Shown here piece by piece: positions 1-8,943 of a stretch of 64,000 bases of DNA. How positions within the stretch are numbered: position 1 is the stretch's first letter; each line of letters opens with the position of its first letter. The stretch is taken from positions 141,470 to 205,469 of the forward strand of contig SHNE01000035.1 in NCBI GenBank assembly GCA_004295015.1, in the 5' to 3' direction. The notes under the pieces were generated by a model. That model saw only the letters and a program-made list of their open reading frames with translations, was not told where the DNA came from and ran no database searches. Position numbers and translations under genes: made by a program. The DNA is from Bacteroidota bacterium (GTDB lineage: Bacteria; Bacteroidota; Bacteroidia; AKYH767-A; 2013-40CM-41-45).

Positions 1-296
1 ACGAACAGATCTGTCGCAAAGTCTTCTTCGTTATTTCCTCCATCGTAATAATATGTCCAGAGCGTATCCCCGGCCGGATTTCGTTTCATGACGAAGGCAT
101 CCGCAGCCCCATGGTGATTTCCTGCATAACCGGCTACATAAACATTCCCCGTCGCATCTGTCTTAATCGCTGCAATCCTGTCTGCCGCCTTACCCTGTGC
201 CTGGTAGCGACGAACCCATGTTTCCGGAAGTTGTTGGGCGGAGATGATGAAAATGCTTTGAATAATAAAAAGTAATATAAGCAGACTTCTTTTCAT
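1..296 (-). CDS. Secreted SBBP-type beta-propeller protein (5' part only)
   Basis: The gene starts at 296 and runs off the left edge of the window, so only about 98 N-terminal residues are visible. Translation of the minus strand gives a lysine-rich start, a hydrophobic stretch and an ISAQQ-like signal-peptidase site at about residue 22, so the product is exported. The mature part contains a segment reading DATGNVYVAGYAGN, followed by DAFVMKRNPAGDTLW. This is the pattern of SBBP (seven-bladed beta-propeller) repeats, common in Bacteroidota secreted proteins that often end in a T9SS sorting domain. That end is outside the window. A -7 box lies just upstream at 339-346. Confidence 0.7.
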   Translation of the reverse strand, partial: MKRSLLILLFIIQSIFIISAQQLPETWVRRYQAQGKAADRIAAIKTDATGNVYVAGYAGNHHGAADAFVMKRNPAGDTLWTYYYDGGNNEEDFATDLF

Positions 297-772
297 TTTA
301 TTTTATAGTTTGGATGATGAATTATTTAGATTTAAGGGCAAAAATAAAAACATTCAGGTATGTTTTTACATGCGGTATAAGAAGATTTATTTTTTAGTAA
401 ACCTTGTATTGTCCGGGTGAGACTTGAGTACGAATCGTAGAATTTGAGAGTGTTTTGTCATTTGGACTTGGACATATCTTTAAAAGTTCCTGAATTCAGA
501 AGTGTTTTTAAAGAAGTTTGCTTTGAAATTTCGGAAATTTAAGAAAACATTTTCTTTAGGGATAGCGATAGTGGTGTACAACACTTGCGTCATACGGTGG
601 TCAGGCGGCTGGACTATTAAGCGGAACAATGTAAAATCGCTTATCGACATTGGTTTATATACCTGGAGATTGGTTCGCTTTAAACATCAATTGCAATACT
701 CACTTATTTGATTTAACTTGAGCAATAAGCAACAGGAGGGGGATTCTAACAATAATTAATGCAAGTTGATAA
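297..772. other. Intergenic region without a convincing gene
   Basis: This stretch separates the divergent SBBP gene and rlmF. A 69-codon open frame at 502-711 (+) has no recognisable domain, a basic low-complexity N-terminus and no plausible signal or motif, so I do not call it a gene. A purine-rich AGGAGG-like run lies at 733-741. A 5-codon frame, ATG at 759 to TGA at 776, overlaps the GTG start of rlmF. Confidence 0.5.
339..346 (-). promoter_or_regulatory. Bacteroidota -7 box for the SBBP gene
   Basis: On the minus strand the sequence reads TATTTTTG, a full match to the Bacteroidota -7 consensus TAnnTTTG, about 43 bases before the start codon at 296. I see no clear TTG -33 element at 19-21 bases, so this is only half a promoter. 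Confidence 0.4.
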
Positions 773-1762
773 GTGAAAAAGCCAAGAGCGCTCAATGAGA
801 GGGAGCATGCCAAAATTAAATCCGCACTTCATCCACGGAATAAACATATAGAAAGATATGATTTCAAACTACTCATTGCCGGCTCACCTGAGTTAGGGCA
901 ATTTGTTAATCTTAACAAATACCGGGATGAGTCTATTGATTTTTTCAACCCGGAGGCAGTTGAAGCATTAAACAAGGCATTGTTGAAACAATACTATGCT
1001 ATAGATAACTGGAGTATTCCGAAAGATTATTTATGCCCGCCTATTCCGGGTAGGGCAGATTATATTCATCATATCGCAGATTTACTGTATGCCAAAGTAT
1101 CCGGACAGAGCGATAAATATTCTGAGCTTGGTAAAAGAATTGTTTGTTTGGATATTGGTGTAGGGGCAAATTGTATTTATCCCATACTTGGCAATAGAGA
1201 ATATGGATGGTCGTTTATCGGGTCTGAAAGCGATCCTGTTTCTCTCAAAAATGCACTACAAATAGTTAAGTCGAATCCTGTGTTAGATAGAAAGATAGAG
1301 CTAAGGCTACAAAATAATTCCAAGAAAATTTTTTCCGGAATAATCAAAGAAGACGAGCGCTTTGATTTGACAGTATGTAATCCGCCTTTTCATTCATCTG
1401 CATCGGATGCAGCCGCTTCAGCTATGCGAAAGCTTAATAATCTTAGGAAAAAAGTAAGTGCTAAGCCGGTGTTAAATTTTGGTGGACAAGACAATGAGTT
1501 ATGGTATAATGGGGGAGAAGAGCGTTTTGTTCAACATATGATTAGAGAGAGCCAACAATTCGCAGCAAATGTTTATTGGTTTTCAACCCTGATATCAAAA
1601 CAGTCGGGTCTTAAAAATGCTTTCATAGAATTAAAACGTGCAGGAGCCATGGATGTACAAACTATTTCAATGAAGCAGGGAAACAAAGTAAGCCGAATTC
1701 TTGCCTGGACATTTCTCAGCGAGGAGGCGCAACTTAAATGGATTGAAACACATTGGAAATAG
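773..1762 (+). CDS. rlmF: 23S rRNA (adenine1618-N6)-methyltransferase RlmF
   Basis: This is an S-adenosylmethionine-dependent methyltransferase that puts N6-methyl on A1618 of 23S rRNA (RlmF/YbiN family, usual length about 300-330 aa; here 329). Family marks are the N-terminal LHPRNKHIERYDF block, the SAM-binding region IVCLDIGVGANCIYP (about residues 122-136) and the adenine-methylase catalytic motif NPPFH (about 203-207). The C-terminal half has the expected GGxxEL and WFSTLISK blocks. The only suitable start is a GTG at 773, preceded at some distance by an AGGAGG run. It overlaps the TGA of a 5-codon leader frame (759-776), so weak coupled translation is possible. The next gene is convergent. 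Confidence 0.93.
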   Translation: MKKPRALNEREHAKIKSALHPRNKHIERYDFKLLIAGSPELGQFVNLNKYRDESIDFFNPEAVEALNKALLKQYYAIDNWSIPKDYLCPPIPGRADYIHHIADLLYAKVSGQSDKYSELGKRIVCLDIGVGANCIYPILGNREYGWSFIGSESDPVSLKNALQIVKSNPVLDRKIELRLQNNSKKIFSGIIKEDERFDLTVCNPPFHSSASDAAASAMRKLNNLRKKVSAKPVLNFGGQDNELWYNGGEERFVQHMIRESQQFAANVYWFSTLISKQSGLKNAFIELKRAGAMDVQTISMKQGNKVSRILAWTFLSEEAQLKWIETHWK

Positions 1763-1849
1763 CAGATATCCTGTCTTTATTCCCTTTCAAGATCTGCAAA
1801 GCATACGGAAATATTAAATGAGTTTTATGCAGATATAAGTCAGGTCCGC

Positions 1850-2452
1850 TTACTTCTCGAAAAATTCATGCGCCGTTCCTTTTGCACTTAGTTCCTGTAA
1901 TTGCTTTACGATAGACGTTGCCCTTTTCCCGTGTTCATTGATTTTTTCTAGCGTCTGACTAAGTTGGTTCATGTTTTCTTGCCTAAGCTCTTTATTTTCT
2001 TCTTCGTTGATTTCCTGAATCATTTCCTGACTCAGCTCTGAAAAATTGTTCACGAAGTTTAACGGGTTTAGAATTTCATGTGATAAGCGGGTTGAAATTA
2101 CTCCAAAGGCAGCCAGCTGTTCACTCTTGACAAGTTGCTCTTGCGTGTCTTTTAATTCAGTATTTGCCAGTTCAAGTTTCTTGATGGCAATTTGAGTTTT
2201 TCTGTATTGATGAGTAAATCCATAGGTCATAAAAATAAATCCCAGTATTGCTCCTGCCATTCCTAAAAAATAACCAAGATTACGGGAACTGTTAGCTTCT
2301 TCCATCTCGATTAGTGTATTTTCCAATACCGATTTTTCCTTAGATAGAACCTGTATTTTATTCTGTAAGGAATCAATGCCCGTGCTGCTCTGAGAAAATG
2401 CAAAATTCTGATATGTCAGTAAATACAGTATCAGTAGTAAGCTTTTATTCAT
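1850..2452 (-). CDS. Membrane protein with HisKA phospho-acceptor domain but no ATPase domain
   Basis: I choose the ATG at 2452 (200 aa) because it is followed directly by a signal peptide (MNKSLLLILYLL...FAFSQ). After a coiled coil (about residues 20-50), one membrane helix near 58-77 and a second coiled coil comes a HisKA-like block with the acceptor histidine in RLSHEILNPLNFVNNFSELS and the long helix ending KRATSIVKQLQELS. Bacteroidota kinases with this HisKA type normally continue into a HATPase_c domain. Here the frame stops 14 residues later, so the N, G1 and G2 boxes are missing. I see no HATPase remnant in the short stretch downstream. It may be a phosphotransfer or dimerisation partner for another kinase, or a truncated kinase. 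Confidence 0.75.
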   Translation of the reverse strand: MNKSLLLILYLLTYQNFAFSQSSTGIDSLQNKIQVLSKEKSVLENTLIEMEEANSSRNLGYFLGMAGAILGFIFMTYGFTHQYRKTQIAIKKLELANTELKDTQEQLVKSEQLAAFGVISTRLSHEILNPLNFVNNFSELSQEMIQEINEEENKELRQENMNQLSQTLEKINEHGKRATSIVKQLQELSAKGTAHEFFEK

Positions 2453-2631
2453 AAGATGATATTTCCTGTGAATATACAAGAAATATATTTCTTCTGCGGA
2501 AGAATATAAATAGGGCAGCGCTTTGTGTGTTGTTCAATCTGCGCATAAAAAAGCTATCGTTTTCTGAGGTACTTAAAGGCCAGGTTTGGCTCTATTGGGT
2601 TTTATTTATCGCAGCTTAAATTGCAAAGAAG

Positions 2632-2682
2632 AAGGGCGAAACCTTCATGCGAATTTTTACTTCGCATTAGATTCCGCCCCTT
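2632..2682 (-). terminator. Nested hairpin 3' of the delta-60 repeat gene
   Basis: An inner 7-bp perfect stem (2647-2653 with 2661-2667) sits inside an outer AAGGGCG/CGCCCCTT stem (2632-2638 with 2675-2682, one bulge). It lies 25 bases past the stop of the minus-strand gene ending at 2706, which fits a terminator for that gene. No strong T-tract follows on the minus strand, so the role is inferred. Confidence 0.45.
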
Positions 2683-2705
2683 AAAATTGTCAAGCCTAAA
2701 TTATT

Positions 2706-5270
2706 TTACTGTTTAATGAATTTTTTAGTGCTGCTACCTTTTGCACTTTTCAGTTCAAAGAAATAAATACCATTTGACAATGTACTGATATCAAGAGTTT
2801 TTGTTGTCCCGGAAACTGACAATTCGAACACTTTTGTGCCTAGTATATTTGAGATAATTATTTTTGAGTCTACGTTAATATTCTCCTTCATTTCAAAAGT
2901 GATAGACGATGATGTAGGATTTGGATAAAGACTGAAGTCAACAAGTTGGTTTCTTTCTGCAATCTCAGTCAGCGGATCGCCATCAATTTTCACCAAATAG
3001 TTGATGAAGTGCAAATTATATTTTGTAAAATTCCCGCCCACGAGAATGCTTTCATCATCCAGAATTTCAACAGGTATAACGGTAGAGTTAAATCCTGTAC
3101 CTATGGAAAATTGATTATTTATAGTGCCATTATTATCAAGCAGAGCCAGGTTTTTACTTCCGTATCCATTGAATGTTGAGAAATTCCCTCCCAGGATAAT
3201 CCTTCCATTTCTGGCTAATGCTATTCGATTTACATAGTAGTCTGCACCAGAACCTGCATTTGTATTAAATAGGCCATCAATACTACCATTTGATTCTAAT
3301 CTGGCAATGCCACGACTAACTGTTGAGGAATTATAGTTTGTAAAGGCGCCACAAACAAGTATTTTGTTGTCGGGTTGAATCAGTAAATCATTAACACTTG
3401 TATTAAATCCATTTCCTGTAATAAAACTGTTGTCAAAAATTCCGTTGGTATCCAGTCTGCTTATATAGTTGCTGGCTGTGTTGTTGAAATTAGTAAACTG
3501 ACCACCCGCAACTATTTTTCCGTCGGATTGCAAAGCAAGAGCATAAACCTGACCATTAAAGCCTGTGCCTATATTATAGCTATTGTCTAGTGTTCCATTG
3601 TTTTCCAATCGTAATATTCTATTGCGTGTTACCCCATCATATGATGTAAAGCTACCGCCAACAAGCACTTTCCCATTTGATTGCAATGCAATGCTATAGA
3701 TTGAGCCGTTAAACCCTGTTCCTATACTAAAAGATAAATCTAATGAACCATCTGAATTTAATCGAGCCAAACGATTACGGGAAACTCCATCAAAGGTGGT
3801 AAAATCTCCGCCTATATAATATTTGTTGTTTATGGTATCAAGAGTCACTGTCCGGACAGTCCAGTTTGCCCCTGTACCCGGGTGAAACGTTGTATCAATA
3901 TTTCCTGTGTTATCTAACCTGACAATGTAATTGGATAGTGATCCGTCATATCGGGTAAAATCACCACCTATAATAATTTTGCCGTCTGTTTGTTCCTTAA
4001 TTACATGTGTGTTAGAATTAAAACCCCATTGTATGTTAAATGATTTATCCAGACCACCATAAGGATTTATCCTTGCGATACGCGTGCGATAAGTATTATT
4101 ATAATTTGTAAACTGACCTCCGAAAATAATATGTCCATTATTTTGTACAGCAGCAGTAAAGATGTCATTGTCTGCTCCGCCCAAAATAACAAATGAATTG
4201 TCAAGAATTCCGGTATTTGTGAGACGACACAATCTGTTAATGCTAACTCCATTATAGCTTGTAAAATTTCCAGCACAAATTATGTTCCCTGCCCCATCAA
4301 ATTTTAATTCCCAAACACTGGTATTAAAACCACTACCTATGATGAATCCAAAATCCAATGCACCCGTGTTTTGTATGCGAGTGATTCGGTTCACTGTTGT
4401 TCCATTGTATGAGGTGAAGTCACCTGCTGCTACCAAAGTACCGGAAGCCTGATCAAAAAGAAGTTTGTTAATGCCACCGTTAAACCCTGTGCCAATATTG
4501 AAACTAACATCAATCGTTCCTGTTGCGTCCAGCCTAACAATTCTTTTTGCAACCGTATTTCCATTGTATGAAGTAAAGAGTCCTGCTACATAAATTTGAT
4601 TATTCAAGGAGTCATAGCATATTGACTTAACCTCTCCAGGGAAACCGGTACCTGAAATGAAAGTAGAATCTATGCTCCCGTTTGGATTGAGTCTTACAAT
4701 TCTATTTGCAGTAGTTCCATTGTAGGAGGTAAATGTGCCTCCGGCTAAAATCTTTCCGTCAGGTTGAATTACAATAGAATTTATCGAAGACGCATTATTA
4801 AATCCGGTTCCTACAATAAAACTTGTATCAATGGCCCCATTATATTCTAATCTTACTATTCTTGACTTTGGTTGGCTGTTGTAAGTAGTAAAAGCTCCAC
4901 CAACCAAAATTTTTCCGTCTGATTGCATAGTTATAGAATGAACACTACTTTGAAATCCGGTTGCAAGCATATTAAAACTGAGAGTGTCTAAAGTTCCGTC
5001 TGCGTTGAGCCTTAAAATTCGATTACGTGTCACTCCATTATATGTTGTAAAGTTTCCTCCTACCAGTATTTTTTGGTCAGGCTGAACATGGATCACATTC
5101 ACATCGCTGTTAAATCTTGTCGAATCACCTATGGTTAATATAGGTTGCCCGAAATTTGTATTAATGTCTCCTGGACCGGCATAGGATTGATAGGAGGTCG
5201 ATGTAATTAGTCCGATTAAGATTAAGAAAAAACAGGGCAAGGAGATGCGGGAGTAAATAGTTGTTTTCAT
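2706..5270 (-). CDS. Secreted delta-60 repeat (DUF5122) beta-propeller protein with T9SS type A sorting domain
   Basis: 854 aa. A signal peptide (residues 1-31, ending near YQSYAG) is followed by 14 tandem repeats of about 52 residues (about 36-770). Each has the core KILVGGxFTxYNGxxxNRIxRLxxxGxxD, the delta-60 repeat (DUF5122), and together they predict two seven-bladed propellers. The last ~80 residues form a type A T9SS sorting domain (LYPNPTSSS, then GIYFFEL and a basic C-terminus). The product should be exported across the outer membrane by T9SS and released or anchored at the surface. Substrate or ligand is unknown. The repeats are also visible in DNA as diverged ~156-bp units. No operon partner is obvious; the flanking gene upstream is divergent. 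Confidence 0.88.
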   Translation of the reverse strand: MKTTIYSRISLPCFFLILIGLITSTSYQSYAGPGDINTNFGQPILTIGDSTRFNSDVNVIHVQPDQKILVGGNFTTYNGVTRNRILRLNADGTLDTLSFNMLATGFQSSVHSITMQSDGKILVGGAFTTYNSQPKSRIVRLEYNGAIDTSFIVGTGFNNASSINSIVIQPDGKILAGGTFTSYNGTTANRIVRLNPNGSIDSTFISGTGFPGEVKSICYDSLNNQIYVAGLFTSYNGNTVAKRIVRLDATGTIDVSFNIGTGFNGGINKLLFDQASGTLVAAGDFTSYNGTTVNRITRIQNTGALDFGFIIGSGFNTSVWELKFDGAGNIICAGNFTSYNGVSINRLCRLTNTGILDNSFVILGGADNDIFTAAVQNNGHIIFGGQFTNYNNTYRTRIARINPYGGLDKSFNIQWGFNSNTHVIKEQTDGKIIIGGDFTRYDGSLSNYIVRLDNTGNIDTTFHPGTGANWTVRTVTLDTINNKYYIGGDFTTFDGVSRNRLARLNSDGSLDLSFSIGTGFNGSIYSIALQSNGKVLVGGSFTSYDGVTRNRILRLENNGTLDNSYNIGTGFNGQVYALALQSDGKIVAGGQFTNFNNTASNYISRLDTNGIFDNSFITGNGFNTSVNDLLIQPDNKILVCGAFTNYNSSTVSRGIARLESNGSIDGLFNTNAGSGADYYVNRIALARNGRIILGGNFSTFNGYGSKNLALLDNNGTINNQFSIGTGFNSTVIPVEILDDESILVGGNFTKYNLHFINYLVKIDGDPLTEIAERNQLVDFSLYPNPTSSSITFEMKENINVDSKIIISNILGTKVFELSVSGTTKTLDISTLSNGIYFFELKSAKGSSTKKFIKQ

Positions 5271-5781
5271 TTTTTGGGTTTTGATTTAAGTTATTTTTAG
5301 CTAAGGAATTGCAAAAATGGTTATCGGCACTTTTACTTTATCAGAAATAATTTAATGGTTGTAGCTTGGTTTTTACAGTTTGAACATTCGAAAATAGAAA
5401 TAGAGTAAAACCGGGCATAAAGGAAAATAATTATTAAATACTAAGCAATTAAATGAGCAAATTCTTAGCAAAAAAATAGGAAAAGATTCCCGGAATCTGC
5501 CATTTAAATCGGCGATATAATCCCCAAATTAATAATTTAGTATCTTACTAGTGTTATATTGATTACTGCTTTGGTCCGCCAAATTCTCCCGCACCTTTAA
5601 AACTTCTCCCCATAGTTTTATTTTCGATTAAAAAGCGGAAATTCCGAAGCAGACCCACTTGCATCTTCATAAGAATACCCAGGTTGGAATTTCTTTGAGT
5701 AATTACTGCTGTCTTTCAGGATATTTCTTATCTTTGAGAGTACATTCGATCAATTTTTTTACATTTTGTCAATCCAATTTA
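5271..5781. other. Divergent intergenic region
   Basis: AT-rich spacer between two divergent genes for T9SS cargo proteins. An open frame continues upstream of 5782, but the signal peptide fixes the real start there. I found no complete TTG-N19/21-TAnnTTTG promoter on either strand and no clear stem-loop. Promoters must be here but are degenerate. Confidence 0.4.
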
Positions 5782-7038
5782 ATGAAAAACGCTTTTTTAT
5801 TATTTTTCCTCCTTTTAACACTCACTTATTTAAAGGCTCAAACGATTGTTTCAATAGGACCAAACTTCGGATATTTAGGACATACAACTAATTTGGTTCT
5901 TACAACCAGTAATGTGATAAATACGTCATCACATATTAGTAGTGTTTATCTTTGGCGTGGTGTAGATACATTAGTTTTTAACTCAGTTAGTATCGGAGGC
6001 AATGACATTTGCTTTCTTACATTTTCAATTCCGGCTTTTAGCCAGAGTGGACCATATGACTTTTATATAAACGTAGACAGTGTTGAATACACTTGTAGTG
6101 CGTGTTTTAGCATAGCCCCAAGGGCCGGACAAATAAATGGCTCGGTGTTCTTTGACTTGGATGAAGATGGAATGTGGCAGCCAGAGGAACCATTCGTGCC
6201 TAATTCAACATTAAGTTTAACAATTGGTAACAGTAACAGTGTAGTCCAATATATAGATGTTCCAACAGGAGAATTCACTAATTACCCTATTGGCTTTCCG
6301 ACTTATTATAACGATTGTTATTTCACTCACTATGTTCAGGACTCTGCTCAAGCGTATTCTCCGACTGCAGTACAGACCAGTTCTTTTTGTGTTAACAATG
6401 GAGTAATAATTTATGGAATTCATTTTGGACTTACCGGAAGTCCCGGAAGAATTCATAGTATCAATCCGGGACAGGCTGAACCAGGTGATACCATTCAAGC
6501 CGGACTTATCCAAATGGATAGCCTCTTGAGTTTCGGAGCACAAGCCTGGGGTAATATAGAACAAGTTTCACTGTACGGTCCTCAAGTGATACATATTCCT
6601 GTTCAGAATCTGACAATCATTTCTCCAACGGAAGTTTCGATAGATTTTTTTGTCGATACAGCGATTAGCTTAGGAAGCTACTCTTTACTCATGAAGATTT
6701 CTTCTCAGCTTTATACATGTACAAATTGTTTTCTTGTTCAAGACTCATTGTCTGTAAGCAGTTCAAACCGGATTGAGCAAAATCCGGAGTCAATTAGTAT
6801 ATATCCGAACCCATTTGATAAAAAAGCCCGGGTAGATTTTTCAAATTTTACCTCAAATCAATATTATATTCAAATGATAGATTATAATGGTCGAATTGTT
6901 AGAAATATACGGACAAATAATACTAAAATAGAACTTGAACGAGAAAATCTTGTAGACGGATTATACCTGCTTAGGGTTTGTGATCAAGCCGGTTCGGAAT
7001 TGGGAATTAAGCGGATATCATTGATACGATATGAGTGA
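5782..7038 (+). CDS. Secreted protein with two TIG-like domains and T9SS type A sorting domain
   Basis: I place the start at 5782 (418 aa) because MKNAFLLFFLLLTLTYLKAQ is a typical signal peptide; the longer frame from 5659 would bury it. Mature residues about 20-110 and 225-320 look like two related Ig-like/TIG domains: each begins IxxxxPxxxxxGxT or IxSINPGQAEPGDT and ends with a two-cysteine CxxCF motif followed by a short linker. Between them is an SdrD B-like segment (GSVFFDLDEDGMWQPEEP), a probable calcium-binding loop. The C-terminal ~75 residues are a type A T9SS sorting domain (SIYPNPF...GLYLLRV). Surface or released protein, function unknown. The TIG assignment is by pattern only. 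Confidence 0.78.
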   Translation: MKNAFLLFFLLLTLTYLKAQTIVSIGPNFGYLGHTTNLVLTTSNVINTSSHISSVYLWRGVDTLVFNSVSIGGNDICFLTFSIPAFSQSGPYDFYINVDSVEYTCSACFSIAPRAGQINGSVFFDLDEDGMWQPEEPFVPNSTLSLTIGNSNSVVQYIDVPTGEFTNYPIGFPTYYNDCYFTHYVQDSAQAYSPTAVQTSSFCVNNGVIIYGIHFGLTGSPGRIHSINPGQAEPGDTIQAGLIQMDSLLSFGAQAWGNIEQVSLYGPQVIHIPVQNLTIISPTEVSIDFFVDTAISLGSYSLLMKISSQLYTCTNCFLVQDSLSVSSSNRIEQNPESISIYPNPFDKKARVDFSNFTSNQYYIQMIDYNGRIVRNIRTNNTKIELERENLVDGLYLLRVCDQAGSELGIKRISLIRYE

Positions 7039-7159
7039 AAGCATTTTTATTTTCTAAGTGCGATTCCCCCAAAACTGATAAGTGTGTTATAGCAACTTCT
7101 TTGACTTTTATAGTTGATTCTTAAATTGTACCTCATTGAAATAGCTAACCTGGATTTTG

Positions 7160-8212
7160 CTAGTGGCCCTGATACTCTAGCACCCTATTCTTTTCAACCC
7201 TCGTTTTAAGCACATTCAAATAACGAAGTGCATTTTTATTTTCGAAATCCGTATAGGCTTTGGATGCCCATTCTATGGCGGCATCGAGATCACCGTTAAT
7301 TTCGCTGATGATGGCCATGTTATAATAGGCCCTGCCTGCAATTTTTAATTTCGGATTTGTGGTTTCTTGTTTCCAGAGAATGGCAGCTCCGTCCCAGTCT
7401 CCTGTTTGCGCTCTTCTTCGTCCGACTTTAAAATTATTTGTCCCTCTCACATAATATTCACGGGAAACCCTTCTGTCGTATGGGAGAATTCTTTGTGCAT
7501 ACGATCTAGCCATATCATGACTGGTTTTCAAAATGCTTTCCTTCTTGGCGAGCACTGCTTTGACAGCATTCAAAGGATTTATGCCAACACCGGTCAACAC
7601 TACATTTTTATTTTTAGAATATTCATCAACAATTTGCCTGCTCTTAGGATCATAAATACGCCAGCCCGTTTTAATCAGACTGTTAACCGTAGCATGATGT
7701 TCCAATGCCGGAACTTTAATTCCTAAGGGGCCAACAATTTCAACAGGCACTGTTTTATAATCAATTCTTGTATCCGTATCGTAAAAGGCTAAAGAGAATA
7801 TTGCATCAACATTATTAGCAGAACACAGTTCATCAATTTTTTGCCATGACAATGGAGTAGGAAAAATGCCAAGCGAAGAACTACTCACATCAACATTGTC
7901 AATAATCTTCACCTCAGTAATATTCTGATTTCTTTGAAGCTCTTCAAGCAAACCTGCCTCGGCCGCACTAGCTCCATCCTTATCAAGATTTTTTCCTTCG
8001 AGCGTAAGTATTTTATCAAGATTATCAATCTGCTCATTTTTGAGTGATGGCAAACTTCTGTTGATAATTCCAACTCTCTTCAGTGCCGGTGAAAAACTAA
8101 CAGGGGCAGGCTCCGTTACGGTTAAAGTGAGCTTGTTAAGGGAGCTGCATGAATAGAAAAGTAAAGGAATACCTAGTACTAAATAGCGAAAGTTCGAGTG
8201 CAGATTTATCAT
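7160..8212 (-). CDS. DUF6340 family lipoprotein
   Basis: 350 aa. The N-terminus is a lipoprotein signal with a lipobox-like LLFYSC, so Cys22 would be lipidated and the protein membrane-anchored in the periplasm. The region KRVGIINRSLP, the conserved NNVDAIFSLAFYDTDT block and YYVRGTNNFKVGRRRAQTGDWDGAAILW match what I recall of the DUF6340 family of Bacteroidota. The last ~100 residues form a tetratricopeptide-like helical repeat (GRAYYNMAIISEINGDLDAAIEWA). No enzymatic motif is seen and the role of the family is not known to me. It is transcribed alone; the next gene on the same strand is 230 bases upstream. Confidence 0.75.
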   Translation of the reverse strand: MINLHSNFRYLVLGIPLLFYSCSSLNKLTLTVTEPAPVSFSPALKRVGIINRSLPSLKNEQIDNLDKILTLEGKNLDKDGASAAEAGLLEELQRNQNITEVKIIDNVDVSSSSLGIFPTPLSWQKIDELCSANNVDAIFSLAFYDTDTRIDYKTVPVEIVGPLGIKVPALEHHATVNSLIKTGWRIYDPKSRQIVDEYSKNKNVVLTGVGINPLNAVKAVLAKKESILKTSHDMARSYAQRILPYDRRVSREYYVRGTNNFKVGRRRAQTGDWDGAAILWKQETTNPKLKIAGRAYYNMAIISEINGDLDAAIEWASKAYTDFENKNALRYLNVLKTRVEKNRVLEYQGH

Positions 8213-8444
8213 TGTTTATGCCTTTCGAAACATTACGATTTAGGCTGGTAATTGTTGCATAAACTTAGTGCTAATCATTCATTGATGGTTGTAAAATGTC
8301 TGAGATGTCGATTTGCTTATTGGGATGCTTGAGGGAAAAAGCTTCCAAGGATGCGTTTTATAAACTTGGGAGATGCATCAGGTGAATTTCCTATTGAAAA
8401 TAATTCCGGCATCATTTTTAACCCGGTGAAATCAGTCTTGTTTT

Positions 8445-8942
8445 TCAATTGACTTGTATCCGAAGCTGCGAATACTTATTTCCGGAAATAATAGATAAGA
8501 AGTAGATCCCTGATGAAAGGGTGCCGGGGTTTATCCTTATTTCAGAAGTACCCATTTCAACGATGGTGTTTTTGACAAATACCTGCTTTCCTAATGAGTT
8601 ATACATTTTGATAGTAGTAGTACTTTTCCTCCTTGAATTAATTTTCAAAATAAATTCGCCGGATGTCGGATTGGGGTATGCAATTGCACTCATGGCATCT
8701 TGACTGATTTCATCCTTGAAGGTGCCGATTAGTAAATGGTCCATCTGCTGCATGCCTAAGGTTAGAATATAGTCGCCATTGATCATCGTTGTGGTAAATG
8801 TTTCACCGAAAGTATAATCCAGAAGATTAGAAAAACCCCCGCTGCTAACCATTGCCGTTCTGACTATTTGCTGTGAGTAGCTTTGCAGAGAAACGGTAAT
8901 CTGTAAAATGAAAACAAGAAAGATTCCTTTGATAGTTTTCAT
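8445..8942 (-). CDS. Short T9SS type A sorting-domain protein
   Basis: Start taken at 8942 (165 aa), where MKTIKGIFLVFILQITVSLQSYSQ is a signal peptide; an in-frame ATG at 8984 lies inside the upstream gene. Mature residues about 24-85 are a small beta domain (SSGGFSNLLDYTFGETFTTT...GDYILTLGMQQ), common in Bacteroidota in front of sorting domains. The rest is the T9SS type A domain (IAYPNPTSGEF...SGIYFLSI). The start codon follows the stop of the C1q-like gene by one base (TGA-T-ATG), so the two genes should be translationally coupled. The cargo portion is very small, so it may be a surface adaptor or accessory of the C1q-like protein. Confidence 0.75.
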   Translation of the reverse strand: MKTIKGIFLVFILQITVSLQSYSQQIVRTAMVSSGGFSNLLDYTFGETFTTTMINGDYILTLGMQQMDHLLIGTFKDEISQDAMSAIAYPNPTSGEFILKINSRRKSTTTIKMYNSLGKQVFVKNTIVEMGTSEIRINPGTLSSGIYFLSIISGNKYSQLRIQVN

Positions 8943-8943
8943 A

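Noticed and set aside
502..711. 69-codon open frame upstream of rlmF
   Set aside because: No domain, no signal, poor composition; the gap is better read as non-coding.
759..776. 5-codon leader peptide controlling rlmF
   Set aside because: Too short and without regulatory structure; chance overlap of an ATG with the GTG start is simpler.
2706..5270. Delta-60 repeats as a DNA repeat array or mobile element
   Set aside because: The ~156-bp periodicity follows the protein repeat in frame and is explained by the 14 propeller repeats.
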